Below are positions 32,889 to 42,340 of a stretch of DNA of 64,000 nt, one piece after another. Below the pieces are notes generated by a model. The model made no database searches, was not told the DNA's origin, and saw only the letters and a list, made by a program, of their open reading frames with translations. Origin of the DNA: Rhodobacteraceae bacterium HTCC2083 (GTDB lineage Bacteria; Pseudomonadota; Alphaproteobacteria; Rhodobacterales; Rhodobacteraceae); the NCBI GenBank assembly GCA_000156115.1, contig DS995276.1:1570679-1634678 (forward strand), read 5' to 3'. Made by a program: the position numbers and the translations under genes. Positions within the stretch are counted from its first letter, which is position 1. Each line of letters begins with the position of its first letter.

Positions 32889-34976
32889 ATGGCAGCGACA
32901 TCCATCCGTCTTGGCGTCGATATCGGCGGCACCTTTACTGACGTAGTGTTGGAGAAAGACGGTGTGCCGTTCTCTGCTAAAGTGCTGACTACCTATGTCG
33001 CCCCGGAGAATGCGATCATTGATGGGATGCATCAGGTCTGCGCCAAGGCGAGTATCGCTCCAAGCGAAATTGACCAGATCATCCACGGCACCACCTTGGC
33101 GACCAACGCGCTGATTGAGCGGCGTGGTGCGAAGACGGCCCTGATCACCACGGAAGGGTTTCGCGATGTTATCGAGATGCGGACCGAGTCGCGGTTTGAG
33201 CAATATGACCTCAACTTGAACCTGCCAGAGCCTCTGTTGCCGCGTCAGATGCGCTTCACGGTGGCGGGACGTGTGGATGCCAATGGCCACGTCTTGGTTG
33301 ATATCGATCGAGCAGAGGTGGAGACCGTTGTTGATAAAATCGCAGAAGCGGGCTTTGAGAGTGTCGCAGTCGGCTTCATCCACTCTTACCTGAACCCCGC
33401 CCACGAAGAATTGGTGCGCGATGTTTTGGCTGAAAAGCTGCCAGATGTGGCGGTCTCAATTTCGTCCGAGGTCAGCCCTCAGATGCGCGAGTACGAGCGG
33501 TTCAACACCGTCGTCGCCAACGCCTATATCAAGCCGCTTATGGCGTCGTATCTAGGTCGCCTTGAGGATCGTCTCAAGGCTGAGGGCGTTGCGTGCCGTA
33601 TCTTCCTAATGCACTCCGGTGGTGGCATTATCTCCATTCAAAACGCTGCGGATTTTCCTGTGCGTTTGGTCGAATCCGGCCCCGCTGGTGGTGCTGTGTT
33701 TGCTGCTCATATCGCGGCGCGCTATGGCCTTGATAAGGTGCTCTCGTTTGATATGGGCGGCACAACTGCCAAGATCTGTCTGATCAAAAACCAAACACCC
33801 AAGACCTCTCGTGTCTTTGAAGTTGCCCGCACGTATCGTTTCAAAAAAGGCTCGGGCATGCCGATTTCGATTCCTGTGATCGACATGGTTGAGATCGGTG
33901 CAGGGGGCGGATCCCTCGCGCACGTTGATGCGATGCGTCAGATCAGGGTTGGCCCAGAAAGCGCAGGGTCCGAACCTGGACCCGCGTGTTATGGTCGTGG
34001 CGGAGAACGCCCGGGTGTCACGGATGCTGATTTGGTGTTGGGCAAGCTGGACCCAGACAATTTTGCAGGCGGCTCGATCAAACTTCACCCCGATGCCTCT
34101 AAATCTGCGCTGAGTACCGTGGTTGGCGATACGCTGGATATGGATGCTGTTGAAGCCGCTTTTGGTGTTGCTGAAGTGGTCGATGAAAACATGGCCAACG
34201 CTGCGCGCGTACATGCTGTGGAAAACGGCGAAGACTTGTCTGAATATACTATGATTGCCTTTGGTGGGGCGGCTCCGCTGCACGCGGGGCGCTTGTGCGA
34301 AAAGCTTGGCGTGGACCGCTTGCTGGTGCCACCGGGGGCGGGCGTTGGGTCTGCCATCGGCTTCTTGCGAGCGCCATTTTCGTTTGAAGCGAACCGCTCC
34401 GTCTATATGAAACTTTCCGACTTCGACGGTGATCGGATCAAGTCGCTGCTAACCGATTTGAAGACTGAAGCCACAGGCTTCGTGCGCACCTGCGACGAAG
34501 TTTCACCGATCTTGTCAGAGTTCAAAGTCTACATGCGTTATACCGGTCAAGGGTGGGAAATCCCAATTGAGCTGACCGAAGAGCAGGCGATGAACCCTGA
34601 TGCCGCCACGTTTGAAACGCGCTTCATCGAGGACTATTCCAAACTCTTTGGTCGTCCGGTTGAGGGGATGGATATCGAAATCACTGTGTGGTCAGTCAAC
34701 GCCACCACGCCTCCTGAAAAGGTCATGCGGATGGATGAAGCAGACGGCTCTGATGTGGTGACCGTTGCGGGTCAGCGCCTATTGTTTGATGCGGCCTTGG
34801 CCAAATACCTGGATGCGCAAATCGTCAATCGTTTCGATATGGGCTCAGGTCAGTGGGCCGAAGGGCCGGCCGCGGTTGTTGAGGATGAAACTACCATCAT
34901 CGTGCCCGCCAGTCGCGATGCAATCCGCCAGCCTGACGGCTGTATCGATGTAGTGGTGAAAGGATCAGTGCAATGA
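32889..34976 (+). CDS. hyuA: Hydantoinase/oxoprolinase family protein, HyuA subunit (second pair)
   Basis: A 695-residue ATP-dependent subunit. GVDIGGTFTDVVL opens the actin fold, IIHGTTLATNALIERRGAK is near residue 66 and FDMGGTTAKICLI near 288. It differs clearly from the HyuA at 11212-13275, so the two pairs are distinct paralogues. AGGAG lies six bases before the ATG. It is coupled to hyuB by a four-base overlap. Likely acts on a hydantoin, 5-oxoproline or related lactam. Confidence 0.9.
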   Translation: MAATSIRLGVDIGGTFTDVVLEKDGVPFSAKVLTTYVAPENAIIDGMHQVCAKASIAPSEIDQIIHGTTLATNALIERRGAKTALITTEGFRDVIEMRTESRFEQYDLNLNLPEPLLPRQMRFTVAGRVDANGHVLVDIDRAEVETVVDKIAEAGFESVAVGFIHSYLNPAHEELVRDVLAEKLPDVAVSISSEVSPQMREYERFNTVVANAYIKPLMASYLGRLEDRLKAEGVACRIFLMHSGGGIISIQNAADFPVRLVESGPAGGAVFAAHIAARYGLDKVLSFDMGGTTAKICLIKNQTPKTSRVFEVARTYRFKKGSGMPISIPVIDMVEIGAGGGSLAHVDAMRQIRVGPESAGSEPGPACYGRGGERPGVTDADLVLGKLDPDNFAGGSIKLHPDASKSALSTVVGDTLDMDAVEAAFGVAEVVDENMANAARVHAVENGEDLSEYTMIAFGGAAPLHAGRLCEKLGVDRLLVPPGAGVGSAIGFLRAPFSFEANRSVYMKLSDFDGDRIKSLLTDLKTEATGFVRTCDEVSPILSEFKVYMRYTGQGWEIPIELTEEQAMNPDAATFETRFIEDYSKLFGRPVEGMDIEITVWSVNATTPPEKVMRMDEADGSDVVTVAGQRLLFDAALAKYLDAQIVNRFDMGSGQWAEGPAAVVEDETTIIVPASRDAIRQPDGCIDVVVKGSVQ

Positions 34977-36679
34977 CCCGACATTCAAAAGTCGCGTACC
35001 AAGTTATGTGGAACCGGTTGATTTCGGTGGTCGAAGAACAAGCGCAAGCGCTGGTTCGCACAGCGTTTTCAACTTCCGTACGTGAAGCAGGCGATTTGTC
35101 AGCCGGTGTCTATGATACCCGAGGTCAGATGTTGGCGCAGGCTGTCACTGGCACGCCGGGCCACGTGAATGCGATGGCCGATGCGGTGGCTCATTTCATC
35201 CGACGCATTGGCCGCGAAAACATCTCTGAAGGCGATGTCTATATCACCAACGACCCATGGGAAGGTACGGGACACCTGCACGACATCACCATGGTGACAC
35301 CGTCGTTCCACACGGGCAGCCACGTTGGCTTTTTTGCTTGTACTGCGCATATTGTGGATATTGGCGGACGCGGTTTTGGTGCAGATGCGGCCAGTGTTTA
35401 TGAAGAGGGTCTCTATATTCCGATCATGAAGTTCGCTGACAAGGGCAGTGTTGATGAAACCCTGACCCGCATCATTCGCGGCAACGTGCGCGAGCCGGAT
35501 CAATTAATTGGTGACATCTACGCGCTGGCGAATTGTAACGAGATTGGCCATCGTCGGTTGATTGACATGATGGAGGAGTTTGACCTCGCGCATCTTGATG
35601 GGATCGCGGAGTTCATTCTTGAAAACTCGCGCCGTGCCACGATTGAACGCATCGCCGCTTTGCCGCAGGAAACGGCTGAGGCTGAGATGACAATGGACGG
35701 TTTTGAAAAGCCGATCACATTGAAGGTCAGAGTGAGCGTTGAGGGCGACAAAATCGTGTCGGACTTCACGGGTTCCTCTGGTCTCGACAAGAAGGGCATC
35801 AACTGCCCTCTGGTCTACGCCAAGGCATATGCTTGCTACGCTTTGAAAGTTGCCATCGCGCCGGAGATTCCAAACAATGCCGCGTCTTTGGCACCGTTTG
35901 AGATTACAGCGCCTGAAAATACAATCGTCAACGCCTTGCACCCCGCCCCTGTGGCCCTGCGCCATATCGTGGGTCACTTCGTGCCAGACGTGGTTTTCAA
36001 TGCGTTCGACAAGATCGTTCCAGGCCTCGTGCCTGCCGAAGGCGCTGGATGTTTGTGTAATTTCCAAGTGTCGTTGCGCCCCCGCACGGATGCGCCCGCG
36101 CCAGCAAATGCACGCCGAAACGAAGTGCTGACGTTCAACTCTGGTGGCTCTGGCGCGCGGCCCGAACATGACGGATTGAACGCGACAGCCTTCCCGTCTG
36201 GCGTGATGACAATGCCGATTGAAGCGACGGAACACGCTGGCCCCGTGATCATCTGGCGCAAGGAGTTGCGGCCCGATTCAGGTGGCGCGGGCAAGACTCG
36301 TGGTGGCCTCGGTCAATATATGGAAGTCGGCGCGCAAGAAGGGCATGAGTTCGACATCCAAGCGATGTTCGACCGTGTTGATCACCCCGCACTTGGCCGT
36401 CGTGGTGGCAGCGCAGGCGCACCTACAACGATTGCTCAAGACGATGGCCGTGCGATGAACGGCAAGGGCAAACAATTCGTGGCCCATGGTCGCCGCGTCG
36501 TCATGGCTTTCCCAGGAGGTGCAGGCTACGGCGATCCATCCGAGCGTTCCGTAGAGCTGGTGAAGCATGATCTGGCGCGTGGCTATATTTCGGCCGAAAC
36601 AGCTGCGAAGGACTACGAATTATCGGTGGCAGATATCGCTGACGTCCAAGCCGCTGTTGCACGAGGGGACAAGATATGA
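34973..36679 (+). CDS. hyuB: Hydantoinase/oxoprolinase family protein, HyuB subunit (second pair)
   Basis: A 568-residue HyuB. It shows the N-terminal YQVMWNRLISVVEEQ segment, the YITNDPWEGTGHLHD metal-type motif near residue 93 and the glycine-rich end GGAGYGDPSERS. The length is normal and the frame is intact. Its stop overlaps by four bases the start of a decayed flavoprotein gene, so a longer operon once existed. Confidence 0.9.
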   Translation: MTRHSKVAYQVMWNRLISVVEEQAQALVRTAFSTSVREAGDLSAGVYDTRGQMLAQAVTGTPGHVNAMADAVAHFIRRIGRENISEGDVYITNDPWEGTGHLHDITMVTPSFHTGSHVGFFACTAHIVDIGGRGFGADAASVYEEGLYIPIMKFADKGSVDETLTRIIRGNVREPDQLIGDIYALANCNEIGHRRLIDMMEEFDLAHLDGIAEFILENSRRATIERIAALPQETAEAEMTMDGFEKPITLKVRVSVEGDKIVSDFTGSSGLDKKGINCPLVYAKAYACYALKVAIAPEIPNNAASLAPFEITAPENTIVNALHPAPVALRHIVGHFVPDVVFNAFDKIVPGLVPAEGAGCLCNFQVSLRPRTDAPAPANARRNEVLTFNSGGSGARPEHDGLNATAFPSGVMTMPIEATEHAGPVIIWRKELRPDSGGAGKTRGGLGQYMEVGAQEGHEFDIQAMFDRVDHPALGRRGGSAGAPTTIAQDDGRAMNGKGKQFVAHGRRVVMAFPGGAGYGDPSERSVELVKHDLARGYISAETAAKDYELSVADIADVQAAVARGDKI

Positions 36680-37030
36680 ATACCCAAACACCGCAAAGTA
36701 CATCCTATGACGTCGTGATTATTGGCGGCGCGATGATGGGGGCTTCAGCCGCTTGGTCCCTGTCAGATGACAAGGACTTTGATGGCAAAGTCTTGGTTGT
36801 GGACCGCGATCTAAGCTAGGAAAACACCTCGACGATGCACACCAATTCGTGCATGCGCCAGCAGTTTTCGGGCGAGTTGAATGTGCGTATCAGACAGTTC
36901 TCTGCAATCTTCGTTAAGAACTTACCGCACTACATGGGTAATGACGACCGTGTGCCAGAACTGTCGAGCCGCTCCTGCGGCTATATGTATCTCGCGGATA
37001 ACGACGGCGACGAAGTCTTGATGCGCGCGC
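36676..37030 (+). pseudogene. FAD-dependent oxidoreductase remnant (DAO type)
   Basis: The start is intact (MNTQTPQSTSYDVVIIGGAM, a Rossmann motif), coupled to hyuB by four bases. After 47 codons the frame meets TAG at 36817-36819 and then continues in the same frame with NSCMRQQFSGELNVRI and SSRSCGYMYLADNDGDEV. At about 37030 the sequence changes, without a frame break, to an aminotransferase. Three quarters of the flavoprotein are deleted. Confidence 0.8.
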
Positions 37031-37776
37031 CTTATTTTGGGCGGTACAAGGACATCGTATTGATCCTTGGCGGCCAAGCCGAGGCGCTGGAATGCCCAGC
37101 AGAAAGTGGCTTTCGACTGAGGCCCACACAGTTTGAAGCGGCGATCACCCCCCAAGACTCGCTGGATCATGCTGAACCTACCATCAAATCCCGCAGGTGC
37201 TGTGTATTCGGATGAAGATTTGCGTGAACTGGGCGCAGTTTTAGAGAAACATCCCGACGTGCTGATCCTCTCGGACGAAATTTACGAACACATCTTGTTT
37301 GATGGCCGCACGTTTCTGTTTTTACCGCTGCCAATTCATCGCTGAAAGACCAAAGTGCAGAGCCAGATTTGCTCGGGCGCTTGTTCAGTTTCGCAAGCCG
37401 CTGCTGCTGCCGCGCTGAACGGACCGCAAGACGATGTGCGCCGTTTTTGCGCCGCTTTTGATGAGCGCTGTAATTTGGTTGTGGAGCGCATTTCGCAGAT
37501 CGATGGGCTGACGCTCGATCCACCGGGGGGTACTTTTATGGCTTGATCGGATGCGCTGATCTGATCGGCGCGCAGACTACCGGTGGTAACACGCTGAGCG
37601 ATGATGCTGAAATCATAGCCTACATCCTCAAAGACGTTAGCATCGCTGCAGTTTCGGGCAGTGCTTATGAGCTGTCCCCGTTTTTCTGTATTTCAACCGC
37701 TGCCTTGATGGTTGTTCTTGACCAAGCGATGGACCGTATCGCGACATCCGTAGCCAAACTCAAAAGAAAGACCTGA
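37031..37776 (+). pseudogene. Class I aminotransferase remnant, lysine region deleted
   Basis: Pieces in three frames assemble into an aspartate-aminotransferase-like protein: YFGRYKDIVLILGGQAEALE, RWIMLNLPSNPAGAVYSDED, ILSDEIYEHILFDGRTF, SQICSGACSVSQAAAAAALN and a C-terminal SIAAVSGSAYELSP. A frameshift falls in a run of C near 37147. At about 37345-37355 the segment with the PLP lysine (SKxYxMTGWR in relatives) is missing, and a further stop occurs near 37546. The N-terminus is also missing. Confidence 0.8.
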
Positions 37777-37779
37777 GCC

Positions 37780-38613
37780 ATGAAACTGAAAAAAAACGTG
37801 GCCTTACCGGAGCCGCTGGCCGTCTCGGATAGTATCTGCGCGAGCCACTGTCGAAGACGTGCGATGCGCTTGTGTCTACGGATATCGTCGATGATATCGG
37901 CACGCTTTATGACGGCGAGACCTACGCGAAAGGGGATCTGGCGAGCCTTGAGGACATGATGCGCGTGCTGGAGGGCGCGGATATGGTTGTGCACATGGGC
38001 GCATATGCTGATGACGGACCGTTTGAAAAGCTGCTCGGTCCGAACTTTGTGGGGACTTATAACATCTGGGAGGCCGCCCATCAGCATGGCCTGAAACGCG
38101 TCGTTTACGGCAGCTTTATTCATGCGATCGGGATGCACCCACAGAACGAATTTATCGACATTGGTGTGCGTCACCGCCCCGGCACATTCTACGGTTTGAT
38201 CAAGTGCTTTGCCGAAGATCTGGGACCGATATATTGGGACAAACGCGGCCTTGAGAGCGTGCATATGCGCATTCTGTCTTGCGCCCAAGTGACCAACGCA
38301 CACGCGCTTTCTCCTACGATGACCTGATCCAAATGTGGCAGCGCAGCATCGAAACACCTGTGACGGGTTTCTCGGTTGCCTACGGGCTTTCGAACAATGA
38401 CCGTGCGCCGGTCTATAACGCCAAGGCGAGCCTTCTCGGGTATCGCCTCACTGACAATGCCGAACAATTTGCCGAGGCCATTCTGGCCGAAACTGAGCCG
38501 ATAGACAGCCAAGATCCTGGCAACATGTGCCACGGTGACGGTTCGCAAGCGTGGAGTTTGGCAATAGCGGTGTCGCTACGATGAACATTATCGACGACAC
38601 CAAGAAAACTTAA
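37780..38613 (+). pseudogene. NAD-dependent epimerase/uronate dehydrogenase-like, frameshifted
   Basis: Starts MKLKK and shows a damaged glycine motif, then ADMVVHMGAYADDGPFEKLL, NIWEAAHQHGLKRVVYGS and HRPGTFYGLIKCFAEDLG. A frameshift near 38300 moves the rest to another frame (FSYDDLIQMWQRSIETPVTG). The tail (FGNSGVATMNIIDDTKKT) is in a third frame. Early frameshifts also occur before 37874. The family oxidises sugar acids or epimerises sugars. Confidence 0.75.
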
Positions 38614-38626
38614 GAGGAGACCACAG

Positions 38627-39225
38627 ATGTCTGATGTAAAAGTAGCACTGATCACCGCTGGCGGGTCCGGCATGGGCGCAGATAGCGCGCATTGGCCGCT
38701 GGTGGGGTCAAGGTTGGTATCCTGTCGTCATCTGGCAAGGGTGAGGCCTTGGCCAAGGAATTGGGTGGGCCACGGTCCGCGCGCACCTTTGTTGTAGCTA
38801 ACGGACGAAGATTGGCACGAAGGCATTGAGGTCTATTTCCTCAACGCAGTGCGCCCGACACGTTTGGTGACGCCTATTATGTTAAACCAAGGCAGCGGCG
38901 CGATCATCAACATTTTGACCTTTGCGGCGTTTGAACCAAATCCAGTCTTCCCGACCTCCGGCGTGATGCGCGCAGGTCTTTCCGTACACAGCAAGCTGTT
39001 CGCCGACAAATACGCGGCTGAGAACATTTGGATGAACAACGTGTTCCCGAGTTAATCGACAGCCTTCCCGAAAAAGAAGAGTTCCGCAGCATTATTCGTA
39101 AGGGGCGCTACGGCAATTCATTGAATGAGATCGCAAGTGTGGTCGCGTTCCTCGCGTCTGAGGGCGGTACCTAAATTATCGGGCAGAACATTCGGGTAGA
39201 TGGCGGGATTACGCTATCGGTATAG
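38627..39225 (+). pseudogene. Short-chain dehydrogenase remnant, several lesions
   Basis: After a good ribosome site (GAGGAGA) the frame reads MSDVKVALITAGGSGMGADS, then loses frame. Later pieces are EVYFLNAVRPTRLVTPIML, GSGAIINILTFAAFEPNP and FRSIIRKGRYGNSLNEIA, then a stop before the C-terminal GQNIRVDGGITLSV. The fragments are those of an SDR with a large deletion after the glycine motif. The active-site YxxxK is not found. Confidence 0.75.
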
Positions 39226-39399
39226 AGGTTGCGCGACGTGTGCAGAACAAGGTTGGTGCGTCCAGAGCCCAGCTATACGCGATTTATAGATGTTGGCCTC
39301 AAGGTTGAGGGAGAAGATCGAGCGGTGCGAAAACGAACTGTCGTTCTCTTCCGTTAACGCGGTACAAAAGGAAAGGCCTCGCCTCTCTTAGCATCTTAC

Positions 39400-39434
39400 A
39401 AAGAAGGCCCAAGCTTAACGCTCAGGCCTTCTTT
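39400..39434. terminator. Bidirectional terminator
   Basis: AAAGAAGGCC and GGCCTTCTTT form a perfect 10-bp stem with a 15-base loop; the A and T runs serve both strands. It ends the CAP-protein gene on the minus strand and any read-through from the decayed operon on the plus strand. Confidence 0.75.
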
Positions 39435-39456
39435 CATTCGCAAATGTTATCAAAAT

Positions 39457-40083
39457 TTACTGAGAGCCAAGCATCAGCGTCCAACGCGTGGCCAAGCCGG
39501 TGCCAGCGCGGCCCAAGCCGAATTCGTCAAAGCTGGGATCCACGTTATTGCGTTGATGGCCCGGTGAGCTGATCCACCCGTTCATCGCAAGGTTTTCGTT
39601 CGCTTGTCCCCGCGCAATGTTTTCACCGATAGATTTCCAATTTTTATATCCAGCGGCTTCGGCGCGATCCCAAGCTTCTAAACCATCCTTACCTGTGTGA
39701 GAAAAGTAATCCTGCGCCAGCATATCGTCTGAGTGCGCTTGCGCGGCGGCGTTGAGTTGCGCGTTGTACGTAACAGGCGTGACACCCAAAGCCGTGCGCA
39801 CACCATTGATTAAAGTTTCGAAAGACGCGTCTTCCACCGGATTGGCTTGGAACCCATCGCCGCCAGAGATGGTCAATGGGAAGGGACCGCTATCACCTGA
39901 CGCAATAACACCACCACCTGCGACCGCCAAGATCTGGCTCGCCGTTACACTAGCTATGGCTTCAGCGATCGTTTCCTTGACTGCTGGTGGTGGCGCAGCA
40001 TCCATTGCTTCTGTTTCGCTATTACAGGCTGCGAGCAAGAAAGGAGAAAGGGCAATCAGGGTAACTGCGATCAATTTTTTCAA
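39457..40083 (-). CDS. CAP-domain (SCP/PR-1-like) lipoprotein
   Basis: A 208-residue exported protein. Residues 1-20 form a lipoprotein signal with an LAAC lipobox. After a low-complexity alanine-rich linker, residues 85-205 form a CAP domain: LNAAAQAHSDDMLAQDYFSH, then GENIARGQANENLAMNGW and SPGHQRNNVDPSFDEFGLG. The histidine and glutamate residues of the CAP cavity are present. Function of bacterial CAP proteins is mostly unknown. Likely outer-membrane anchored. Confidence 0.85.
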   Translation of the reverse strand: MKKLIAVTLIALSPFLLAACNSETEAMDAAPPPAVKETIAEAIASVTASQILAVAGGGVIASGDSGPFPLTISGGDGFQANPVEDASFETLINGVRTALGVTPVTYNAQLNAAAQAHSDDMLAQDYFSHTGKDGLEAWDRAEAAGYKNWKSIGENIARGQANENLAMNGWISSPGHQRNNVDPSFDEFGLGRAGTGLATRWTLMLGSQ

Positions 40084-40206
40084 TGTTTTGATCCTTGAAC
40101 AAAAGTAAGGATAACTCGTTAAGGATCATCTTGATTTCAACTTGATGTGTAAAGCGATTTCGCCTTTTGATCAAAAATGAGCGGCTCTTCACTCTCAAGA
40201 AAAGCA

Positions 40207-40239
40207 AAACCCCCGCCGAGCAAGCCAACGGGGGTTTCA
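40207..40239 (-). terminator. Intrinsic terminator of rpsU
   Basis: AAACCCCC and GGGGGTTT form an 8-bp stem with a loop; on the minus strand it is followed by a T-rich tract (ggttttgctttt). It lies about 36 bases after the rpsU stop. Confidence 0.75.
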
Positions 40240-40274
40240 AATTCAAAAGCATTCTAGCTCTGATCGAGTGGTGC

Positions 40275-40481
40275 TTAGAGCATCCCCTCGCGCTGTAGCT
40301 TCTTGCGCGCCAATTTACGGGAGCGACGGATAGCTTCAGCTTTCTCGCGTGCTTTTTTCTCGGACGGCTTCTCGAAATGTTGCTTTAGCTTCATTTCACG
40401 AAAAACGCCTTCACGCTGGAGCTTTTTCTTCAGGGCACGAAGCGCCTGATCGACATTGTTGTCACGAACACTAACCTGCAT
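40275..40481 (-). CDS. rpsU: 30S ribosomal protein bS21
   Basis: A 68-residue basic protein with the S21 signature: [20 protein letters not shown] at the start, [20 protein letters not shown] in the middle and a basic arginine/lysine tail. It helps start translation on the small subunit. A GGTGG-like site precedes the ATG. It is divergent from the COQ9 gene. Confidence 0.95.
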   Translation of the reverse strand: MQVSVRDNNVDQALRALKKKLQREGVFREMKLKQHFEKPSEKKAREKAEAIRRSRKLARKKLQREGML

Positions 40482-40592
40482 GTGGTTTTCACCACCTTTC
40501 TAGTTTGAAGTTGCAAGGATTTGCAGGAAGTGGCCGTATAGCAAAGCCCCCCTATGTTGTCTAGTGTAGCGCGTAGAGCGAAAGGACTTAGG

Positions 40593-41276
40593 ATGAGCAA
40601 TGTAAAACAACAGCTTTTGGACGCAGCCTTGATCCATGTGGCCTTTGATGGTTGGAGCGATGCGACGTATCACGCCGCTGTCAAAGATACTGAGATCGAC
40701 GCGGACGCTGCGCGTCTTGCCTGTCCGCGCGGCGCGGTTGATTTGGCGATTGCTTACCACACACTCGGTGATGAGGCGATGCTAGAGCGCTACGCGCGCG
40801 AAGACCTCAGCGATTTGCGATATTCAGAGAAAATCACGGCTTTGGTGCGGTTTCGTCTTGAAGCAGTCACTGACAAAGAGGCGGTGCGCCGTGGCACGAC
40901 TTTGTTTGCGCTGCCCCATCAGGCCGCTGACGGGGCCAAGCTGATTTGGGGCACATGCGATGCGATCTGGGCTGCTTTGGGTGATACATCGACCGATTCC
41001 AATTGGTACACAAAACGCGCAACGTTGAGTGCGGTTTATTCCTCGACTGTGTTGTTCTGGCTTGGGGATTTCTCAAAGGATCACGCGGACACGTGGGCGT
41101 TCCTAGAGCGGCGAATCGATGATGTGATGCGCTTTGAAAAGGTTAAAGCGCAAGTGAATGCTTCGCCTGTTTTGAAACCCTTGCTTGCGGGTCCGAAATG
41201 GGCGCTGAGTTTTCTGAAAGCGTCAAGTTCTGAACCACGAGATGATCTCCCGGGCCGCTGGTCCAAACCTACCTAA
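40593..41276 (+). CDS. COQ9-family ubiquinone biosynthesis protein
   Basis: A 227-residue helical protein of the COQ9 family, which resembles TetR folds and assists COQ7 or lipid presentation in ubiquinone synthesis. Typical features are QQLLDAALIHVAFDGWSDATY at the start, DAADARLACPRGAVDLAIA-like text near residue 35 (here DADAARLACPRG) and DTWAFLERRIDDVMRFEK near 170. The ATG at 40593 follows AAAGGACTTAGG. The next gene starts 20 bases downstream. Confidence 0.85.
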   Translation: MSNVKQQLLDAALIHVAFDGWSDATYHAAVKDTEIDADAARLACPRGAVDLAIAYHTLGDEAMLERYAREDLSDLRYSEKITALVRFRLEAVTDKEAVRRGTTLFALPHQAADGAKLIWGTCDAIWAALGDTSTDSNWYTKRATLSAVYSSTVLFWLGDFSKDHADTWAFLERRIDDVMRFEKVKAQVNASPVLKPLLAGPKWALSFLKASSSEPRDDLPGRWSKPT

Positions 41277-41295
41277 ACCCCCGAAAGGAACGCCC

Positions 41296-42273
41296 ATGCG
41301 CGCTGTTGAAATCACCAAAGCGGGTGGCCCCGAAGTCTTGCAATTGTGCGAACGCCCGATGCCCGAAGCGGGGCACGGTGAAGTGGTCATCAAGGTCGCC
41401 TATGCGGGTGTGAACCGCCCTGATGCTTTGCAACGTGCGGGCTCTTATGCGCCGCCGCCCACTGCAAGCGATTTGCCGGGTTTGGAAGCTTCGGGCGAGA
41501 TTGTTGCGGTTGGCGCAGGCGTGTCGCAATGGGCGATCGGTGATCTTGTCTGTGCTTTGCTTCCAGGTGGCGGCTATGCGGAGTTTGTGGCAACCCCTGC
41601 CGCGCATTGTTTGCCGGTGCCTGAGGGCATGGGTTTGAAAGAAGCGGCCTGTTTGCCGGAGACCTATTTCACCGTTTTTTCCAACGTGTTCCAACGCGGT
41701 GGCTTGCAAGCGGGTGAGCAATTTCTAGTGCATGGGGGATCGTCTGGCATTGGCACAACGGCCATTCAATTGGGCAAGCTGTTCGGTGCGCGCGTGTTCA
41801 CAACCGCAGGCTCGGACGAGAAATGCGCAGCTTGTGTGGAGCTTGGTGCTGAGCGGGCGATTAACTATCGCAACGAGGATTTTGTTGCGGTGATGAAGGA
41901 GATCGGCGGTGCTGATCTGATATTAGATATGGTTGGTGGAGACTATTTACCGCGCAACGTAAAGGCCTTATCGAATGACGGTCGTCTGGTGCAGATCGCG
42001 TTCTTGCAAGGTTCGAAGATCGAGCTGAACTTTGCGTTGATGATGATGAAACGTTTGACGATCACAGGATCAACCTTGCGGCCACAAAGCGATCTCGCGA
42101 AAGCGCGGATTGCGGATGCATTGCGCGCACAGGTTTGGCCTTTGCTTGAAGCGGGTCGGCTTGGACCTGTGATGGACAGCGCGTTTGATTTGGCCAACGC
42201 AAGCGCGGCGCACACGCGGATGGAGAGTTCTGGGCACATCGGGAAGATTGTTTTGAGCGTTGGTGGTGCTTGA
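41296..42273 (+). CDS. NAD(P)H-quinone oxidoreductase, PIG3-type MDR family
   Basis: A 325-residue zinc-free medium-chain dehydrogenase. MRAVEITKAGGPEVLQL opens the family, YAGVNRPDALQRAGSY near residue 38 and the Rossmann VHGGSSGIGTTAIQLGKLFG near 145 are standard. PIG3-type enzymes reduce quinones with NADPH. The ATG at 41296 has AAAGGA seven bases upstream; earlier starts overlap COQ9. It is likely in one operon with COQ9. Confidence 0.85.
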   Translation: MRAVEITKAGGPEVLQLCERPMPEAGHGEVVIKVAYAGVNRPDALQRAGSYAPPPTASDLPGLEASGEIVAVGAGVSQWAIGDLVCALLPGGGYAEFVATPAAHCLPVPEGMGLKEAACLPETYFTVFSNVFQRGGLQAGEQFLVHGGSSGIGTTAIQLGKLFGARVFTTAGSDEKCAACVELGAERAINYRNEDFVAVMKEIGGADLILDMVGGDYLPRNVKALSNDGRLVQIAFLQGSKIELNFALMMMKRLTITGSTLRPQSDLAKARIADALRAQVWPLLEAGRLGPVMDSAFDLANASAAHTRMESSGHIGKIVLSVGGA

Positions 42274-42340
42274 ACGGTGAGGACGCTCCGCGGGAAGTTT
42301 ATTTTGAAAGATGAATGGGCGCGTTAACCTTAATATAGGC

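Noticed and set aside
33606-34283. A 225-codon minus-strand frame inside the second hyuA
   Set aside because: Antisense to strongly conserved HyuA motifs; no independent evidence.
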